DNA of 64,000 nucleotides from Acinetobacter tjernbergiae DSM 14971 = CIP 107465 (GCF_000374425.1 NZ_KB894353.1:186001-250000); one strand, 5' to 3'; positions 6,788 through 16,913 are shown, numbered from the stretch's first letter. Notes: generated from the sequence alone by a model not told the origin. Numbers and translations: made by a program.

Positions 6788-6925
6788 ATGCAACCTGAAA
6801 AATTTAATGAATTACTCAACTGGGCTTTAGTTGAACTGCAACAAGGACATCCTGAAAATGCGATTATTGCGTTAAGTACTATCCTTGCTTTTACTGAAAC
6901 CAAGAAGCCAATTGTTTATAGTTAA
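6788..6925 (+). CDS. Small 45-aa protein after Rha
   Basis: The ATG lies one base after the Rha stop codon, with GGGGG overlapping the end of rha as ribosome binding site, so it is translationally linked to Rha. The peptide MQPEKFNELLNWALVELQQGHPENAIIALSTILAF... looks like two amphipathic helices with a repeat-like pattern (LVELQQGHPENAIIAL). The function is unknown. The coupled position makes it a believable gene despite its size. Confidence 0.6.
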   Translation: MQPEKFNELLNWALVELQQGHPENAIIALSTILAFTETKKPIVYS

Positions 6926-6970
6926 AGGAAGTAGTTCCATCTAAACAGAAAAATCACACCCTTTTACAAT

Positions 6971-6998
6971 AGCCCTATCATTAAGATGGGGCTTTTTT
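6971..6998 (+). terminator. Terminator hairpin directly before the next start codon
   Basis: AGCCCTATC-5-GATGGGGCT (one G-T pair) is followed by T residues up to base 6998, and the next ATG starts at 6999. It should end the Rha transcript. Its 3' arm holds the only purine-rich stretch before that ATG. Confidence 0.7.
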
Positions 6999-7160
6999 AT
7001 GGATTTCCTTGCACCAATTACAGACAAGCTTTTGCAGCGTAAAGTTGAGGAACTAGAGGCTACGCCTAAGAATCGCCCTCAATCTCAACCTATAGCCACT
7101 CCTGCTGTGCAAACAGTTAAACGTGATGATCCTATATTCAAAAAGAGACGTTGGTACTAA
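6999..7160 (+). CDS. Small 53-aa protein upstream of gene N
   Basis: The frame MDFLAPITDKLLQRKVEELEATPKNRPQSQPIATPAVQTVKRDDPIFKKRRWY begins right after the terminator T-run. It has an amphipathic N-terminal helix, a Pro/Gln-rich middle and a basic C-terminus with a terminal RRWY. The composition is protein-like and the frame ends 17 bases before the DNA-circulation gene. I do not recognise a family; a small tail-assembly helper is possible. The ribosome binding site would be trapped in the hairpin, so expression is uncertain. Confidence 0.5.
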   Translation: MDFLAPITDKLLQRKVEELEATPKNRPQSQPIATPAVQTVKRDDPIFKKRRWY

Positions 7161-7177
7161 GTACTAAGGGGTTATTT

Positions 7178-8383
7178 ATGGGCTGGAAAGAAGATTTACA
7201 GCAAGCAAGTTTTAGAGGTGTGAAGTTTGATTGTGTATCAACAAACAATAGCATTTCTAAATCTTTGGCTGTACAACAAGCACCCTACTCTAACGATGCA
7301 AAAATAGAAGATATGGGGAACGATGCTGAAAAAATCAGCATGCGTATTTTCCTTTCTGGCACTGACTACCTTATTTATTTAGATGCTCTGAAAGCAGCAT
7401 TCTCCATGGCTGGTGAAGGTGAATTAATTCACCCGATTGACGGTATTAAGAATGTGCATGTTCAAAACTGGAACATTGTGCATGGTACAGAAACCGTAGA
7501 CGGCTGTGATATTGATGTCGATTTTATTGTTGCTAAAGCTGAGCGCAAAACATTATTTATTCCGCGTACTTTACCGCCTGAGATTGTTTATACGCATGTC
7601 ATTCTAACGCCTGCGGCAGCATTACAAAGTGAATTAGAACAACTCAAAGACAAAGACCCGAATTTATTTTTTAAAGTCATCAATCGCATTCGTAACGGCT
7701 TGCAAACTGCTCGAAGAATCTTGGGAACAGTCCGTACAACTATTGATAATATTTTGTCACCTCCCGACTGGGCGGTTGGCTTAGTTGATGATGTTGTCCG
7801 TTTAGCGACATTTGAACTTACTGACATTTCAGCAATCAGCAAATGGCAATCAATGATTGATCGAGTCAAACGAGTCAGTAAAATTTTTGAAAAAGATGAC
7901 GAAATTGATAGTGCTGCTTTTAAACAGCTTTGGCGCTCTGTCAGCGTGGCGTCTTCAGTTGCAGCAGCTCAAGCTATTGTTAAGCAAACACGTACAGATA
8001 TGTCTCAAAATCGTGATGTAAAAGTCACACCTATTGATTTAGCTATTGTACGTCGGCAAGTGCGTAAAGAGATTAAGCAGGCTATCGCCACTGAACGTGA
8101 AATCACTCAAACACAAGCTTTACAGTCAAACATTGATCCAGCATTACAAGTTGCTCATTACAAAACGTTAGCGAGTGACGTGCATGATCAGATTCAAGCA
8201 TTGATTGAGACACGTCCACCGATTCGAAATACCCCTATTTTATTGCCATGCACTACGCATTGGTTGGCGCATCAACTATATGGCGATATGAATCGTGCTG
8301 AAGAAATTAAACGGCTAAATCCAACAATATTTAATTTAGCAACTTTGCAATCAGGCATGGAGTTAATTACTTATGCAAGATAA
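7178..8383 (+). CDS. Mu gpN-like DNA circulation / tail protein
   Basis: This 401-residue protein begins MGWKEDLQQASFRGVKFDCVSTNNSISKSLAVQQAPYSNDAKIEDMGNDAEKISMRIFLSGTDY, which fits the DNA_circ_N domain of Mu gene N (about residues 5-95). The rest is helical and less conserved. Mu N is a baseplate or tail component despite its name. The ATG at 7178 is preferred over an upstream in-frame start because AAGGGG lies 6 bases before it. The stop codon overlaps the start of the next gene by 11 bases, so the two are coupled. Confidence 0.88.
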   Translation: MGWKEDLQQASFRGVKFDCVSTNNSISKSLAVQQAPYSNDAKIEDMGNDAEKISMRIFLSGTDYLIYLDALKAAFSMAGEGELIHPIDGIKNVHVQNWNIVHGTETVDGCDIDVDFIVAKAERKTLFIPRTLPPEIVYTHVILTPAAALQSELEQLKDKDPNLFFKVINRIRNGLQTARRILGTVRTTIDNILSPPDWAVGLVDDVVRLATFELTDISAISKWQSMIDRVKRVSKIFEKDDEIDSAAFKQLWRSVSVASSVAAAQAIVKQTRTDMSQNRDVKVTPIDLAIVRRQVRKEIKQAIATEREITQTQALQSNIDPALQVAHYKTLASDVHDQIQALIETRPPIRNTPILLPCTTHWLAHQLYGDMNRAEEIKRLNPTIFNLATLQSGMELITYAR

Positions 8384-9509
8384 TCAGGGCAAAGTCATTC
8401 GTTTATTGTTGAGTGGTTTTGAATGTACGGACTGGGACGAAGTAGTTATAGACAGTCAAATTGATGTGCCCGCTGATGGGTGGTCAATGACTTTATTTAA
8501 TCCTCCAACTGGTCATTTGCCACAACAAGTAAAAGCAGGCGTGAAAGCCGAAATTTATTACGGAAATGAGTTAGTTTTAACGGGAATTGTAGATCGACTG
8601 ACTGAAGCTGTCAGCCGATCAGGGCGCGCTTTACAGATTACAGGGCGTGACATGGTTGGTCAGCTCATTGACTGTTCTGTGCCTATTAAAAATTCAAGAC
8701 AGGTCAATTTATCAACTCTACTAGAACAATTTGTACTTGCTGATCTCAGCTCTATTTTTGAAACAGTGCGAGTACAAGATAATAACTGGCTAAAGAACAA
8801 AGTCACAGTAGAACCCAGCGAGTCGCTTTATGATGCAATTTCTAAAGCGGCTCAAGTCACAGGTCAATTCGTTTGGTTCGATCCAAGTGACGGCTTGCAA
8901 GTTGGTGATCCATTCAAATTCGCTGATCGAAATATTCAAACACTGAAACTCATGCGCTCAGGTCTTGATAACAATGTCATTAGCATGAGTTATGAAGAAG
9001 ATGTTTCTAACGTTTTTAATGAAATAAAAATTCTCAGTCAAGACGGAAAAGGCGGTGCTATTTCTGCAACTACGACAGCAAATACCCCCTATTCATTCAA
9101 GCGATTTAAGATCGTCACCATGAGCGATATTGAGACACAAGCCGAAGCTCAAGCGGCTATCAATAAAATTCAACATGATAATGATTTAGAAGCTTATACC
9201 CTCACCGCTGTTGTCCCTGACTGGACTGTTAATGGTCAAGTTTGGAAAACAGGTGGTCAAATCAATCTACAAACTGATGTACTAATTCGTGCAAATGCAA
9301 CTTGGGTTGTCATCGGGCGCACGCTTAAATTGTCACGTAACAATGGCAAAACTACTGAATTGAAGCTCAAGCGCAAAGGCGATTGGGCACAGCCACTCAT
9401 CTATAAAGAACCTGAACAAAAAGCTAAAAAAACAAAGAAAGCTAAAACCAATGCCGATCTTGGATTGGATGAGGACGGTTACGGCACGTATCACGAGGAT
9501 GCAGAATGA
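8373..9509 (+). CDS. Mu gpP-like baseplate hub protein
   Basis: This 378-residue protein matches the hub family of Mu P (gp44) and related late-control proteins: an N-terminal beta region (VIRLLLSGFECTDWDEVVIDSQIDVPADGWSMTLFNP), GIVDRLTEAVSRSGRALQITGRDMVGQLIDC, and an ESLYDAISKAAQ segment. The C-terminal 30 residues are Lys-rich and acidic-tailed and probably disordered. The protein forms the centre of the contractile-tail baseplate. Its start overlaps N by 11 bases and its stop overlaps the gp45 start by 4. Confidence 0.88.
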   Translation: MQDNQGKVIRLLLSGFECTDWDEVVIDSQIDVPADGWSMTLFNPPTGHLPQQVKAGVKAEIYYGNELVLTGIVDRLTEAVSRSGRALQITGRDMVGQLIDCSVPIKNSRQVNLSTLLEQFVLADLSSIFETVRVQDNNWLKNKVTVEPSESLYDAISKAAQVTGQFVWFDPSDGLQVGDPFKFADRNIQTLKLMRSGLDNNVISMSYEEDVSNVFNEIKILSQDGKGGAISATTTANTPYSFKRFKIVTMSDIETQAEAQAAINKIQHDNDLEAYTLTAVVPDWTVNGQVWKTGGQINLQTDVLIRANATWVVIGRTLKLSRNNGKTTELKLKRKGDWAQPLIYKEPEQKAKKTKKAKTNADLGLDEDGYGTYHEDAE

Positions 9510-9985
9510 GCAAAATCTCAAGAGCTATTGGTCAAGTTCGGCAAGCATTTTTCGGCATTATTGCGCGTGCTGGCTACAAGGCACAAATTACGGGTAATGA
9601 TGGCGAAGTGCTGGACGAGATGGAAATTATCCAACAAGTCGGTTTTAACTCATGGATTCCTGAAGGCAGCCGTGTCGTGATTATTCCCCTACTTGGTAAA
9701 TCGTCCCGATCCATCATTGTTGGTTCTACTGAAGCCCCTGTAATGATCACAGTCTCTGAAGGCGAAACTTGTATTTATGACCAATTCGGGCATCAAGTTC
9801 TACTCCATGAAAATGGCATAAAAATGGTTGGCGATGTTGAAATTATTGAAGGCGGTTTAATTGTTGAAAAAGACATTAAATCATTGGCTGAAATCTCAGA
9901 CAAGAAAAGTTCAATGCAAAATATGCGTGAGATTTATAACAGTCATACCAATGGCAATACCCCTGCCCCAACTCAACAAATGTGA
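9506..9985 (+). CDS. Mu gp45-like baseplate spike protein
   Basis: The 159 residues show the gp45 pattern: an OB-like N-terminal domain with VGFNSWIPEGSRVVIIPLLGKSSRSIIVGST, then a repeated beta region that would form a trimeric beta-helix (VEIIEGGLIVEKDIKSLAEI), and the tip EIYNSHTNGNTPAPTQQM. In Mu and P2 spikes, a His-x-His motif near the tip binds iron. Here the second His is Asn (H147, N149), so metal binding may be lost. The ATG overlaps the P stop. Confidence 0.88.
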   Translation: MSKISRAIGQVRQAFFGIIARAGYKAQITGNDGEVLDEMEIIQQVGFNSWIPEGSRVVIIPLLGKSSRSIIVGSTEAPVMITVSEGETCIYDQFGHQVLLHENGIKMVGDVEIIEGGLIVEKDIKSLAEISDKKSSMQNMREIYNSHTNGNTPAPTQQM

Positions 9986-9992
9986 GGGCTTC

Positions 9993-10355
9993 ATGGCGAA
10001 AATTGATATAAAAACTCGTGACTATATTGTCGAAAGCCTTGATGAGAATTTTGATGTGGATTTGATTCAAGCAATCATCATGCGGCTCAAAATACAACGA
10101 CGGAAATATTGGGCTAATCCAAATTTAGGCAGCCGCTTGTACTTGTTGAGACGATCAAAAGATGTGCCACGTAATCGACTGTTAGCGGTTCAGTATGCTG
10201 AAGAAGCATTAGAAGATTTAGCCCCAAGTCGCGTAGCTGACATAGAAATTATGGCATCACAGAGCGAACGCAGCCGTTTAGACTTGCATATTGAAATCAC
10301 TCAATTAACAGGTCAAAAGCAGACTATTCTTTATTTTGTTCCAGTGGGTGGATAA
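9993..10355 (+). CDS. Mu gp46-like baseplate wedge protein
   Basis: This 120-residue protein (MAKIDIKTRDYIVESLDENFDVDLIQAIIMRLKIQRRKYWANPNLGSRLYLLRR...) fits the gp46 / gpW-gp25-like wedge family. The ATG at 9993 has GAGGG 4-5 bases upstream. An in-frame extension upstream overlaps gp45 in another frame and is not needed. The stop codon overlaps the gp47 start (TAATG). Known members form part of the wedge around the hub. Confidence 0.85.
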   Translation: MAKIDIKTRDYIVESLDENFDVDLIQAIIMRLKIQRRKYWANPNLGSRLYLLRRSKDVPRNRLLAVQYAEEALEDLAPSRVADIEIMASQSERSRLDLHIEITQLTGQKQTILYFVPVGG

Positions 10356-11398
10356 TGTTTAATATTCCGAATTTCCAACAAATCAGAAATACAATTCTTC
10401 AAGAAATTAGAGGGCAAACAGGTATCACAGCACATGAGGATAGCGATGCTGCAATTCGTGCTGAAGGTACAGCTTCAGTCGTTGACGGTTTATATAGTCA
10501 CCAGCTATATATTCAAAAGCAGCAATTTATTGCAACGGCTGACGAACCATATTTGTATATTCACGCTCAAGAATTAGGCTTGCCGCGTTTGGGTGGTGTT
10601 CAAGCATCGGGCACGGTCACAGCCATTTCTAACGTTGATCTAACGATTAATGCTGGTAGCAAGTTGACTGACGGTAAAAGCCATTACTGGAGCGTAGTTG
10701 CTAATGTTTCATTGATAGCGAACACGCCTGCTATTGTGAATGTTATTGCTGATAAAACAGGTGCATCATGGAATTTTAACGGGTCTTTATCATGGGTTAG
10801 CCCTGTCGCGGGCTTGAGTGGTAAGGCTACTGATGTAAGCATTGGCGGCGGTTCAGATCAAGAAGAATTAGAGGCATGGCGAGCTAGACTTTTAGAACGT
10901 AAGCAGCTCGGTTTATCACGTGACCGTGAAGCTGACTTGATTGGTTTTATGAAAGGTGTGACAGGCGTTCAGCATGTTTATGTTTATCCAAAACGTCGCG
11001 GACTTGGTTCGCTTGATGTGGCGATTACGGCTATAGGCAATCCACCAACTTTACCAAACCAAACGCTACTCGATGCGGCTCAAGCCGCATTAGATACTTA
11101 CGCAGGCTTTTGGGCTGATTGTCGTGTCTATTTACCTACTTTACAGCTAGTAAATATAACGGCTGTTGTCTCAGGCATCGGCATAAATCTCAATCAAGTT
11201 GAGCAAGTGATTCGAGATTATTTCGCTGAGCTTGCACCCGCTGATACATATCAAGTCGCTATTTTAACAGCTCGTATCGTGGCTTTGCCGAATGTCACGG
11301 ATGTAACTTTGACACCATCGTCTAACGTTGTGCCTATCGTGGACTGGATGGATACAAACTGGTTACGGATCGGCACTTTGGCAGTGAGTGCTACATAA
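10355..11398 (+). CDS. Mu gp47-like baseplate J protein
   Basis: The 347 residues match the Baseplate_J family: an N-terminal helical part with EDSDAAIRAEGTASVVDGLYSHQLYIQKQQFIATADEPYLYIHAQELGLPR, a beta domain (SGTVTAISNVDLTINAGSKLTDG), and the conserved EELEAWRARLLERKQLGLSRDREADLIGFMKGVTGVQHVYVYPKRRGLGSLDVAI. The length is usual for the family. It overlaps its neighbours by one base at each end, which shows an intact late operon arrangement. Confidence 0.92.
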   Translation: MFNIPNFQQIRNTILQEIRGQTGITAHEDSDAAIRAEGTASVVDGLYSHQLYIQKQQFIATADEPYLYIHAQELGLPRLGGVQASGTVTAISNVDLTINAGSKLTDGKSHYWSVVANVSLIANTPAIVNVIADKTGASWNFNGSLSWVSPVAGLSGKATDVSIGGGSDQEELEAWRARLLERKQLGLSRDREADLIGFMKGVTGVQHVYVYPKRRGLGSLDVAITAIGNPPTLPNQTLLDAAQAALDTYAGFWADCRVYLPTLQLVNITAVVSGIGINLNQVEQVIRDYFAELAPADTYQVAILTARIVALPNVTDVTLTPSSNVVPIVDWMDTNWLRIGTLAVSAT

Positions 11399-11928
11399 TG
11401 ACTTTAGAAGAAACAACAAAAATTTATGCTTCAGTATTGCGTCAGTTGTTGCCTGTGGGTGGTTATGACACGGCGTTAAATACTGTGGTTGCTAAAGATA
11501 TTTATGCTCATGCTAAAACATTGGCGGAGTGTGACCTTAACGCGAAGCGTTTATTATCAGTGTTGGAAGGCATTCCACCTGAACTTCTAACTGAATATGA
11601 GCAAGAATACGGTTTACCGCTTAAATGTCAGACAAATGTCGCTCAAACAGTGCAAGAACGTTTACAAGTGATCAACTGGATTAAAAATACCAAAAATGTT
11701 TTTAACCTTGATTACTTAGAGCAGCTTTTAGCGATTTTTAACGTTGATTTTGAGCTAATTACTTATAAACCAATGCAATGTACAGCGCCTTGCAATTCAG
11801 CAGTCAATACTGAGCAGCTTAGGTATAAAGTCAAACTCAAGCTACAAAGCCCTGTTTTAGCTGATATTAATTGCATCATTTCAAATTTTTTACCCGCGTT
11901 TTTACGCTACGATATTGAGGAAATCTAA
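11398..11928 (+). CDS. Mu gp48-like tail protein (DUF2313)
   Basis: This 176-residue protein has the DUF2313 / YmfQ pattern: YASVLRQLLPVGGYDTALNTVVAKDIYAHAKTLAECDLNAKRLLSVLEGIPPELLTEYEQEYGLPL, with two pairs of Cys later (CTAPCNSAV and a single Cys near the end). Family members sit at the baseplate periphery and connect tail fibres. The start overlaps the gp47 stop and the stop overlaps the fibre gene by one base. Confidence 0.88.
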   Translation: MTLEETTKIYASVLRQLLPVGGYDTALNTVVAKDIYAHAKTLAECDLNAKRLLSVLEGIPPELLTEYEQEYGLPLKCQTNVAQTVQERLQVINWIKNTKNVFNLDYLEQLLAIFNVDFELITYKPMQCTAPCNSAVNTEQLRYKVKLKLQSPVLADINCIISNFLPAFLRYDIEEI

Positions 11929-12698
11929 TGGAACGTATTAATAGCGTTAATGCACGTGCTAATGTGAATGGTGCAGGTAAAAAAGGCTTTCATGATAATG
12001 CAGATTTAAGCGGACAAGATGCTACTTACATTAACCCATCATGGTGTAATCATATTCAAGAAGAAATTGCTGGTGTAGTTGAGGTACATGAGCCTCTTGA
12101 TCCGAATAACAAAAACCAATTAAAGGCTGCTCTATTCGCGTTGTTTGCAACAAATGAGAACGTTCAAGAAGTTGATAGCAGGTTAACGGCTGCAATAACG
12201 GCTTTAGCTTCAGCTATTCAACCATTTCTTATAAAGACTGGAACGATGGAGTTATGGACAAATTCAGTTTGTCCAGCGGGGTATCTTGAATGTAATGGGA
12301 ATATATATCCGATTTCATCCTATCCAAATTTATTTGCTGTGATTGGCAATACCTTTGGCGGTGATGGCGTGACAACCTTTGCTGTACCAAATATGATAGA
12401 TAACTTCGCACGAGGTTGGGATCATATTCGAGCGTTCGGTAGCTTTCAGAAAGCGACCAGCGTATTTATGGGAGATCCTTCTGTAACTGCTGCTCTTCTT
12501 GCAAACTTATATAATACCTCTAACGATAATCCTCAAACACTTATGAGTGGGCTAAATGGTGAAGTAACAACGATTGATCCTACAAATATCGTCGTACTTT
12601 CAAGTCCTGCTCAAGCTATTGATCCCGTGCCAGCTATAGACACTACAATGTCAGTACGCCCAAGGAACTTGGCATTAATGTTCATCATTAAAACTTAA
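11928..12698 (+). CDS. Short tail fibre with phage collar domain
   Basis: The N-terminal 80 residues (VNARANVNGAGKKGFHDNADLSGQDATYINPSWCNHIQEEIAGVVE) are the fibre-attachment region often seen in Mu- and P2-like phages. Residues about 100-170 form a tail-collar domain (GTMELWTNSVCPAGYLECNGNIYPISSYPNLFAVIGNTFGGDGVTTFAVPNM). The C-terminus ends with the typical VRPRNLALMFIIKT. At 256 residues it is short for a receptor-binding fibre. No chaperone gene follows. It is the last gene before the prophage right end. Confidence 0.85.
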   Translation: MERINSVNARANVNGAGKKGFHDNADLSGQDATYINPSWCNHIQEEIAGVVEVHEPLDPNNKNQLKAALFALFATNENVQEVDSRLTAAITALASAIQPFLIKTGTMELWTNSVCPAGYLECNGNIYPISSYPNLFAVIGNTFGGDGVTTFAVPNMIDNFARGWDHIRAFGSFQKATSVFMGDPSVTAALLANLYNTSNDNPQTLMSGLNGEVTTIDPTNIVVLSSPAQAIDPVPAIDTTMSVRPRNLALMFIIKT

Positions 12699-12798
12699 GT
12701 GTTTTAATGATGAATCAATATAGATTTGCTCAGTTTATTAATAAGTAATTGCTATGGGTGTGAATAAGGAATTAAAACTAGTTGTTTATTTATATTCT

Positions 12799-12871
12799 AG
12801 TGCAAAATAAGATATAAAAATTCAGTGCAAAATTAAAAATGAATTAGTGCAAAATTGGGCGAAAACTTACA
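12799..12871 (-). promoter_or_regulatory. Prophage right end with three transposase-site repeats
   Basis: AGTGCAAAAT occurs at 12799-12808, 12824-12833 and 12846-12855, spaced 25 and 22 bases. The terminus is at 12871 (AACTTACA). The outermost copy sits at the same distance from the end as TTTGCACT at the left end. There is no gene between 12699 and 12871. Confidence 0.8.
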
Positions 12872-12876
12872 CATTG
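12872..12876. repeat. Right copy of the target-site duplication (CATTG)
   Basis: It is identical to 1768-1772 and directly abuts the prophage right end. Confidence 0.9.
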
Positions 12877-12928
12877 GCCAACCAGATAAAGGCGAGCGCC
12901 CCATTCCATGTACGAACAATGCTTGCAT
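12872..12928 (-). pseudogene. Alpha/beta hydrolase, 5' part (19 codons)
   Basis: From the ATG at 12928 the minus strand reads MQALFVHGMGRSPLSGWPM up to the target duplication. FVHGMG is the first strand plus His-Gly oxyanion motif of lipase-like hydrolases, the piece lacking in the fragment at 1174-1772. Beyond 12871 the frame enters prophage sequence. The two parts together make one normal gene. Upstream (12929-13130) a TTGACA and a TATAAT are present on this strand but 22 bp apart, so I do not call the promoter. Confidence 0.88.
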
Positions 12929-13130
12929 AGAACTTAAAGACCTAGCTACAGTTATACGGCAAATTGCCATATAACTTTCCAAAAATTAGATATATAACTT
13001 CCATTACTTTGTCGCTAGCATTTAAATGTATATTATAAAGTACGAATACAAAATAACCATGTCAAGTATTTTATCATGGATATTTATTCATAAATTAAAT
13101 GTGAATTTGCTAGATAATATTCCCAATAAA

Positions 13131-13158
13131 AAAACCCCAATGTCTCCATCGGGGTTTT
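13131..13158 (-). terminator. Terminator after sucD
   Basis: AAAACCCC and GGGGTTTT arms flank a short loop region with further pairing (CGATG/CATTG-like). Read on the minus strand, a T-run follows. It can work in both directions and separates sucD from the hydrolase promoter region. Confidence 0.75.
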
Positions 13159-13179
13159 CTCAGATCAAAATCTAACGTA

Positions 13180-14070
13180 TTACGCTAAACCTTTCTCTTT
13201 TAAAACTTGCAACATAGTAGAACCAAGCTCAGCTGGGCTACGAGTATAAGCCATTCCCGCTCTTTCAAATGCAGCGAATTTCTCTTCAGCAGTACCTTGA
13301 CCACCAGAAATGATCGCACCTGCATGACCCATACGCTTACCTTTAGGCGCAGTTACACCAGCGATGTAACCTACGACAGGCTTAGTCACGTTAGATTTGA
13401 TAAATTCAGCAGCTTCTTCTTCCGCTGTACCACCGATCTCACCGATCATGATGATTGCATCAGTATCTGGATCGTCTTGGAACAATTGAAGTGCTTCGAT
13501 TTGGTTCATACCCGGAATTGGGTCACCACCAATACCGATACAAGTCGACTGACCTAAACCAAGCTTCGTTGTTTGAGCAACCGCTTCATAAGTCAATGTA
13601 CCTGAACGTGAAATAATTCCAATACGACCCGGTTGGTGGATGTGACCTGGCATAATACCAATCTTACATTCACCTGGCGTGATTACGCCTGGGCAGTTAG
13701 GGCCAACTAAACGCGTACCATTACCATTGGTTTCTAAGTAGCGTTTTGCTTTTAGCATATCAATCGTTGGAACACCTTCAGTGATCACAACAATTAAGCT
13801 AACACCAGAATCAACCGCTTCAATGATTGAATCTAAAACAAATGGAGCTGGTACGTAGATCACAGTTGCATCAGCATGTGTTTCACGAACAGCATCTTTC
13901 ATCGTGTTGAATACAGGCAGTTCAAGATGAGTTGTGCCACCTTTACCTGGAGTCACACCACCAACAACTTTAGTACCGTAGTCTAAAGCTTGCGCAGAGT
14001 GGAAAGTACCGTTTTTACCAGTAAAACCTTGTACCAATACTTTAGTGTCTTTATTAATTAATACGCTCAT
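13180..14070 (-). CDS. sucD: Succinyl-CoA synthetase, alpha subunit
   Basis: The 296 residues carry the CoA-binding Rossmann start ([35 protein letters not shown]), [21 protein letters not shown], and the phosphorylated histidine in [17 protein letters not shown] (His249). With SucC it converts succinyl-CoA to succinate with formation of a nucleoside triphosphate in the cytoplasmic TCA cycle. It starts 12 bases after the sucC stop with GGAG as ribosome binding site, and a terminator follows, so it is the last gene of the suc operon. Confidence 0.97.
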   Translation of the reverse strand: MSVLINKDTKVLVQGFTGKNGTFHSAQALDYGTKVVGGVTPGKGGTTHLELPVFNTMKDAVRETHADATVIYVPAPFVLDSIIEAVDSGVSLIVVITEGVPTIDMLKAKRYLETNGNGTRLVGPNCPGVITPGECKIGIMPGHIHQPGRIGIISRSGTLTYEAVAQTTKLGLGQSTCIGIGGDPIPGMNQIEALQLFQDDPDTDAIIMIGEIGGTAEEEAAEFIKSNVTKPVVGYIAGVTAPKGKRMGHAGAIISGGQGTAEEKFAAFERAGMAYTRSPAELGSTMLQVLKEKGLA

Positions 14071-14082
14071 GATTGATACTCC

Positions 14083-15249
14083 TTACGCTTTCACTGCAGC
14101 TACAACTTTTTCTGCGGCATCAGATAAACCATTCGCAGAAATTAATTTCAAACCAGATTCATCAAGTAACTTCGCACCTAACTCAGCATTGTTTCCTTCT
14201 AAGCGAACAACAACAGGCACAGTAACGTTTACTTCTTGAACCGCTGCAATAATTGCTTCAGCAATCATGTCACAACGTACAATACCACCGAAGATATTGA
14301 TTAAAACACCTTGTACAGACGTATCCGCAAGGATAATTTTGAACGCTTCAATTACACGCTCTTTGGTCGCACCGCCACCAACGTCTAGGAAGTTTGCAGG
14401 CTGACCACCATAAAGCTTGATGATGTCCATGGTTGCCATTGCAAGACCTGCACCATTGACCATACAACCGATATTACCTTCTAAAGCAACATAGTTAAGG
14501 TCAAATTCAGATGCTTTTAATTCACGCTCGTTCTCTTGAGACTTATCACGTAACGCTGCAACTTCAGGTAAACGGTATAGTGCATTCGAGTCGATCCCTA
14601 CTTTGGCATCAACACATAAGATTTCGCCATTCTCACGAACAGAAAGTGGGTTAATTTCAAATAAGGCAAAATCATTTTCTACAAAAGCGTCATAAGCAGC
14701 CGTCATGATTTTCACAAACTGACCAATTTGTTTATCTTTTAATGCTAATGCAAATGCAACTTCACGGGCTTGGAAAGGTTGCAAACCAACGAGTGGATCA
14801 ACTTCAACTTTAATAATTTTTTCAGGTGTTTCTTCTGCAACTTTCTCGATTTCTACGCCACCTTCGGTAGAAGCCATGAACGTAATACGACGACTAGAAC
14901 GATCTACCACTGCACCTAAATACAACTCACGCTCAACGGGATAAACATCTTCAGCAACAATAATACTATTTACTGGCTGACCATTTGCATCTGTTTGATA
15001 TGTTACAAGACGTGTACCAATAATATTGTTTGCAAATTCGATAACATCTTCTTTAGATTTTGCAACTTTTACACCACCAGCCTTACCACGACCACCAGCA
15101 TGAACCTGCGCTTTCATTACAGCGAATTTACCACCAAGCTGTTCAAACGCAGCAACCGCTTCATCTGCATTTGTTGCTAAGATACCTTCTTGCACTGGCA
15201 TCCCATATTTTTTCAATAATGTTTTAGCTTGATATTCATGTAAGTTCAT
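14083..15249 (-). CDS. sucC: Succinyl-CoA synthetase, beta subunit
   Basis: This 388-residue protein has an N-terminal ATP-grasp domain ([22 protein letters not shown]..., [17 protein letters not shown]) and a C-terminal ligase domain ([48 protein letters not shown]). It holds the nucleotide and succinate sites and pairs with SucD. The length is standard. It lies 146 bases after lpd on the same strand and is followed after 12 bases by sucD. Confidence 0.97.
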   Translation of the reverse strand: MNLHEYQAKTLLKKYGMPVQEGILATNADEAVAAFEQLGGKFAVMKAQVHAGGRGKAGGVKVAKSKEDVIEFANNIIGTRLVTYQTDANGQPVNSIIVAEDVYPVERELYLGAVVDRSSRRITFMASTEGGVEIEKVAEETPEKIIKVEVDPLVGLQPFQAREVAFALALKDKQIGQFVKIMTAAYDAFVENDFALFEINPLSVRENGEILCVDAKVGIDSNALYRLPEVAALRDKSQENERELKASEFDLNYVALEGNIGCMVNGAGLAMATMDIIKLYGGQPANFLDVGGGATKERVIEAFKIILADTSVQGVLINIFGGIVRCDMIAEAIIAAVQEVNVTVPVVVRLEGNNAELGAKLLDESGLKLISANGLSDAAEKVVAAVKA

Positions 15250-15395
15250 TCAGTTACCTACTATGTTGTTTATAGTGTCATTCATACAGTCTAGAAATAT
15301 TATTAATTATAGACTGTTATAAGTTATATTAAATGATGGTTCTTATATCAACCATTATTAGTTAAAAAGTGTGGCGAACCACACTTATTTTTTTA

Positions 15396-16892
<1,497 letters not shown>

Positions 16893-16913
16893 TTAAAATG
16901 TATATGACTCGTG

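Larger units (their letters stand above)
1773..12871 (+). mobile_element. Defective Mu-like (transposable) prophage, 11.1 kb
   Basis: The ends are TGTGAGTT (left) and, read inward on the other strand, TGTAAGTT (right). Both carry TTTGCACT at positions 19-26 from the terminus, as expected for transposase sites. The 5-bp duplication CATTG flanks the element. Gene order is repressor operon (minus), Ner-like, transposase A (truncated), tape measure (C-terminal part), an inserted block with a C4-like RNA and Rha, then N-P-45-46-47-48-fibre as in phage Mu. The equivalents of transposition protein B, late activator, lysis, terminase, portal, capsid, sheath and tube genes are absent, so it cannot transpose by itself or make virions. 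No mom-like or invertible fibre segment was seen. Confidence 0.92.

Noticed and set aside
4114..12698. Tail genes as a tailocin (phage-tail bacteriocin)
   Set aside because: Sheath and tube genes, most of the tape measure and lysis genes are missing, so no contractile particle could be made.
1910..12860. Prophage ends placed at the innermost TTTTGCACT (1915) and AGTGCAAAA (12854) motifs
   Set aside because: No target duplication is found at those positions, while moving outward to TGTGAGTT / AACTTACA gives TG...CA ends, a 5-bp duplication and a restored host reading frame.
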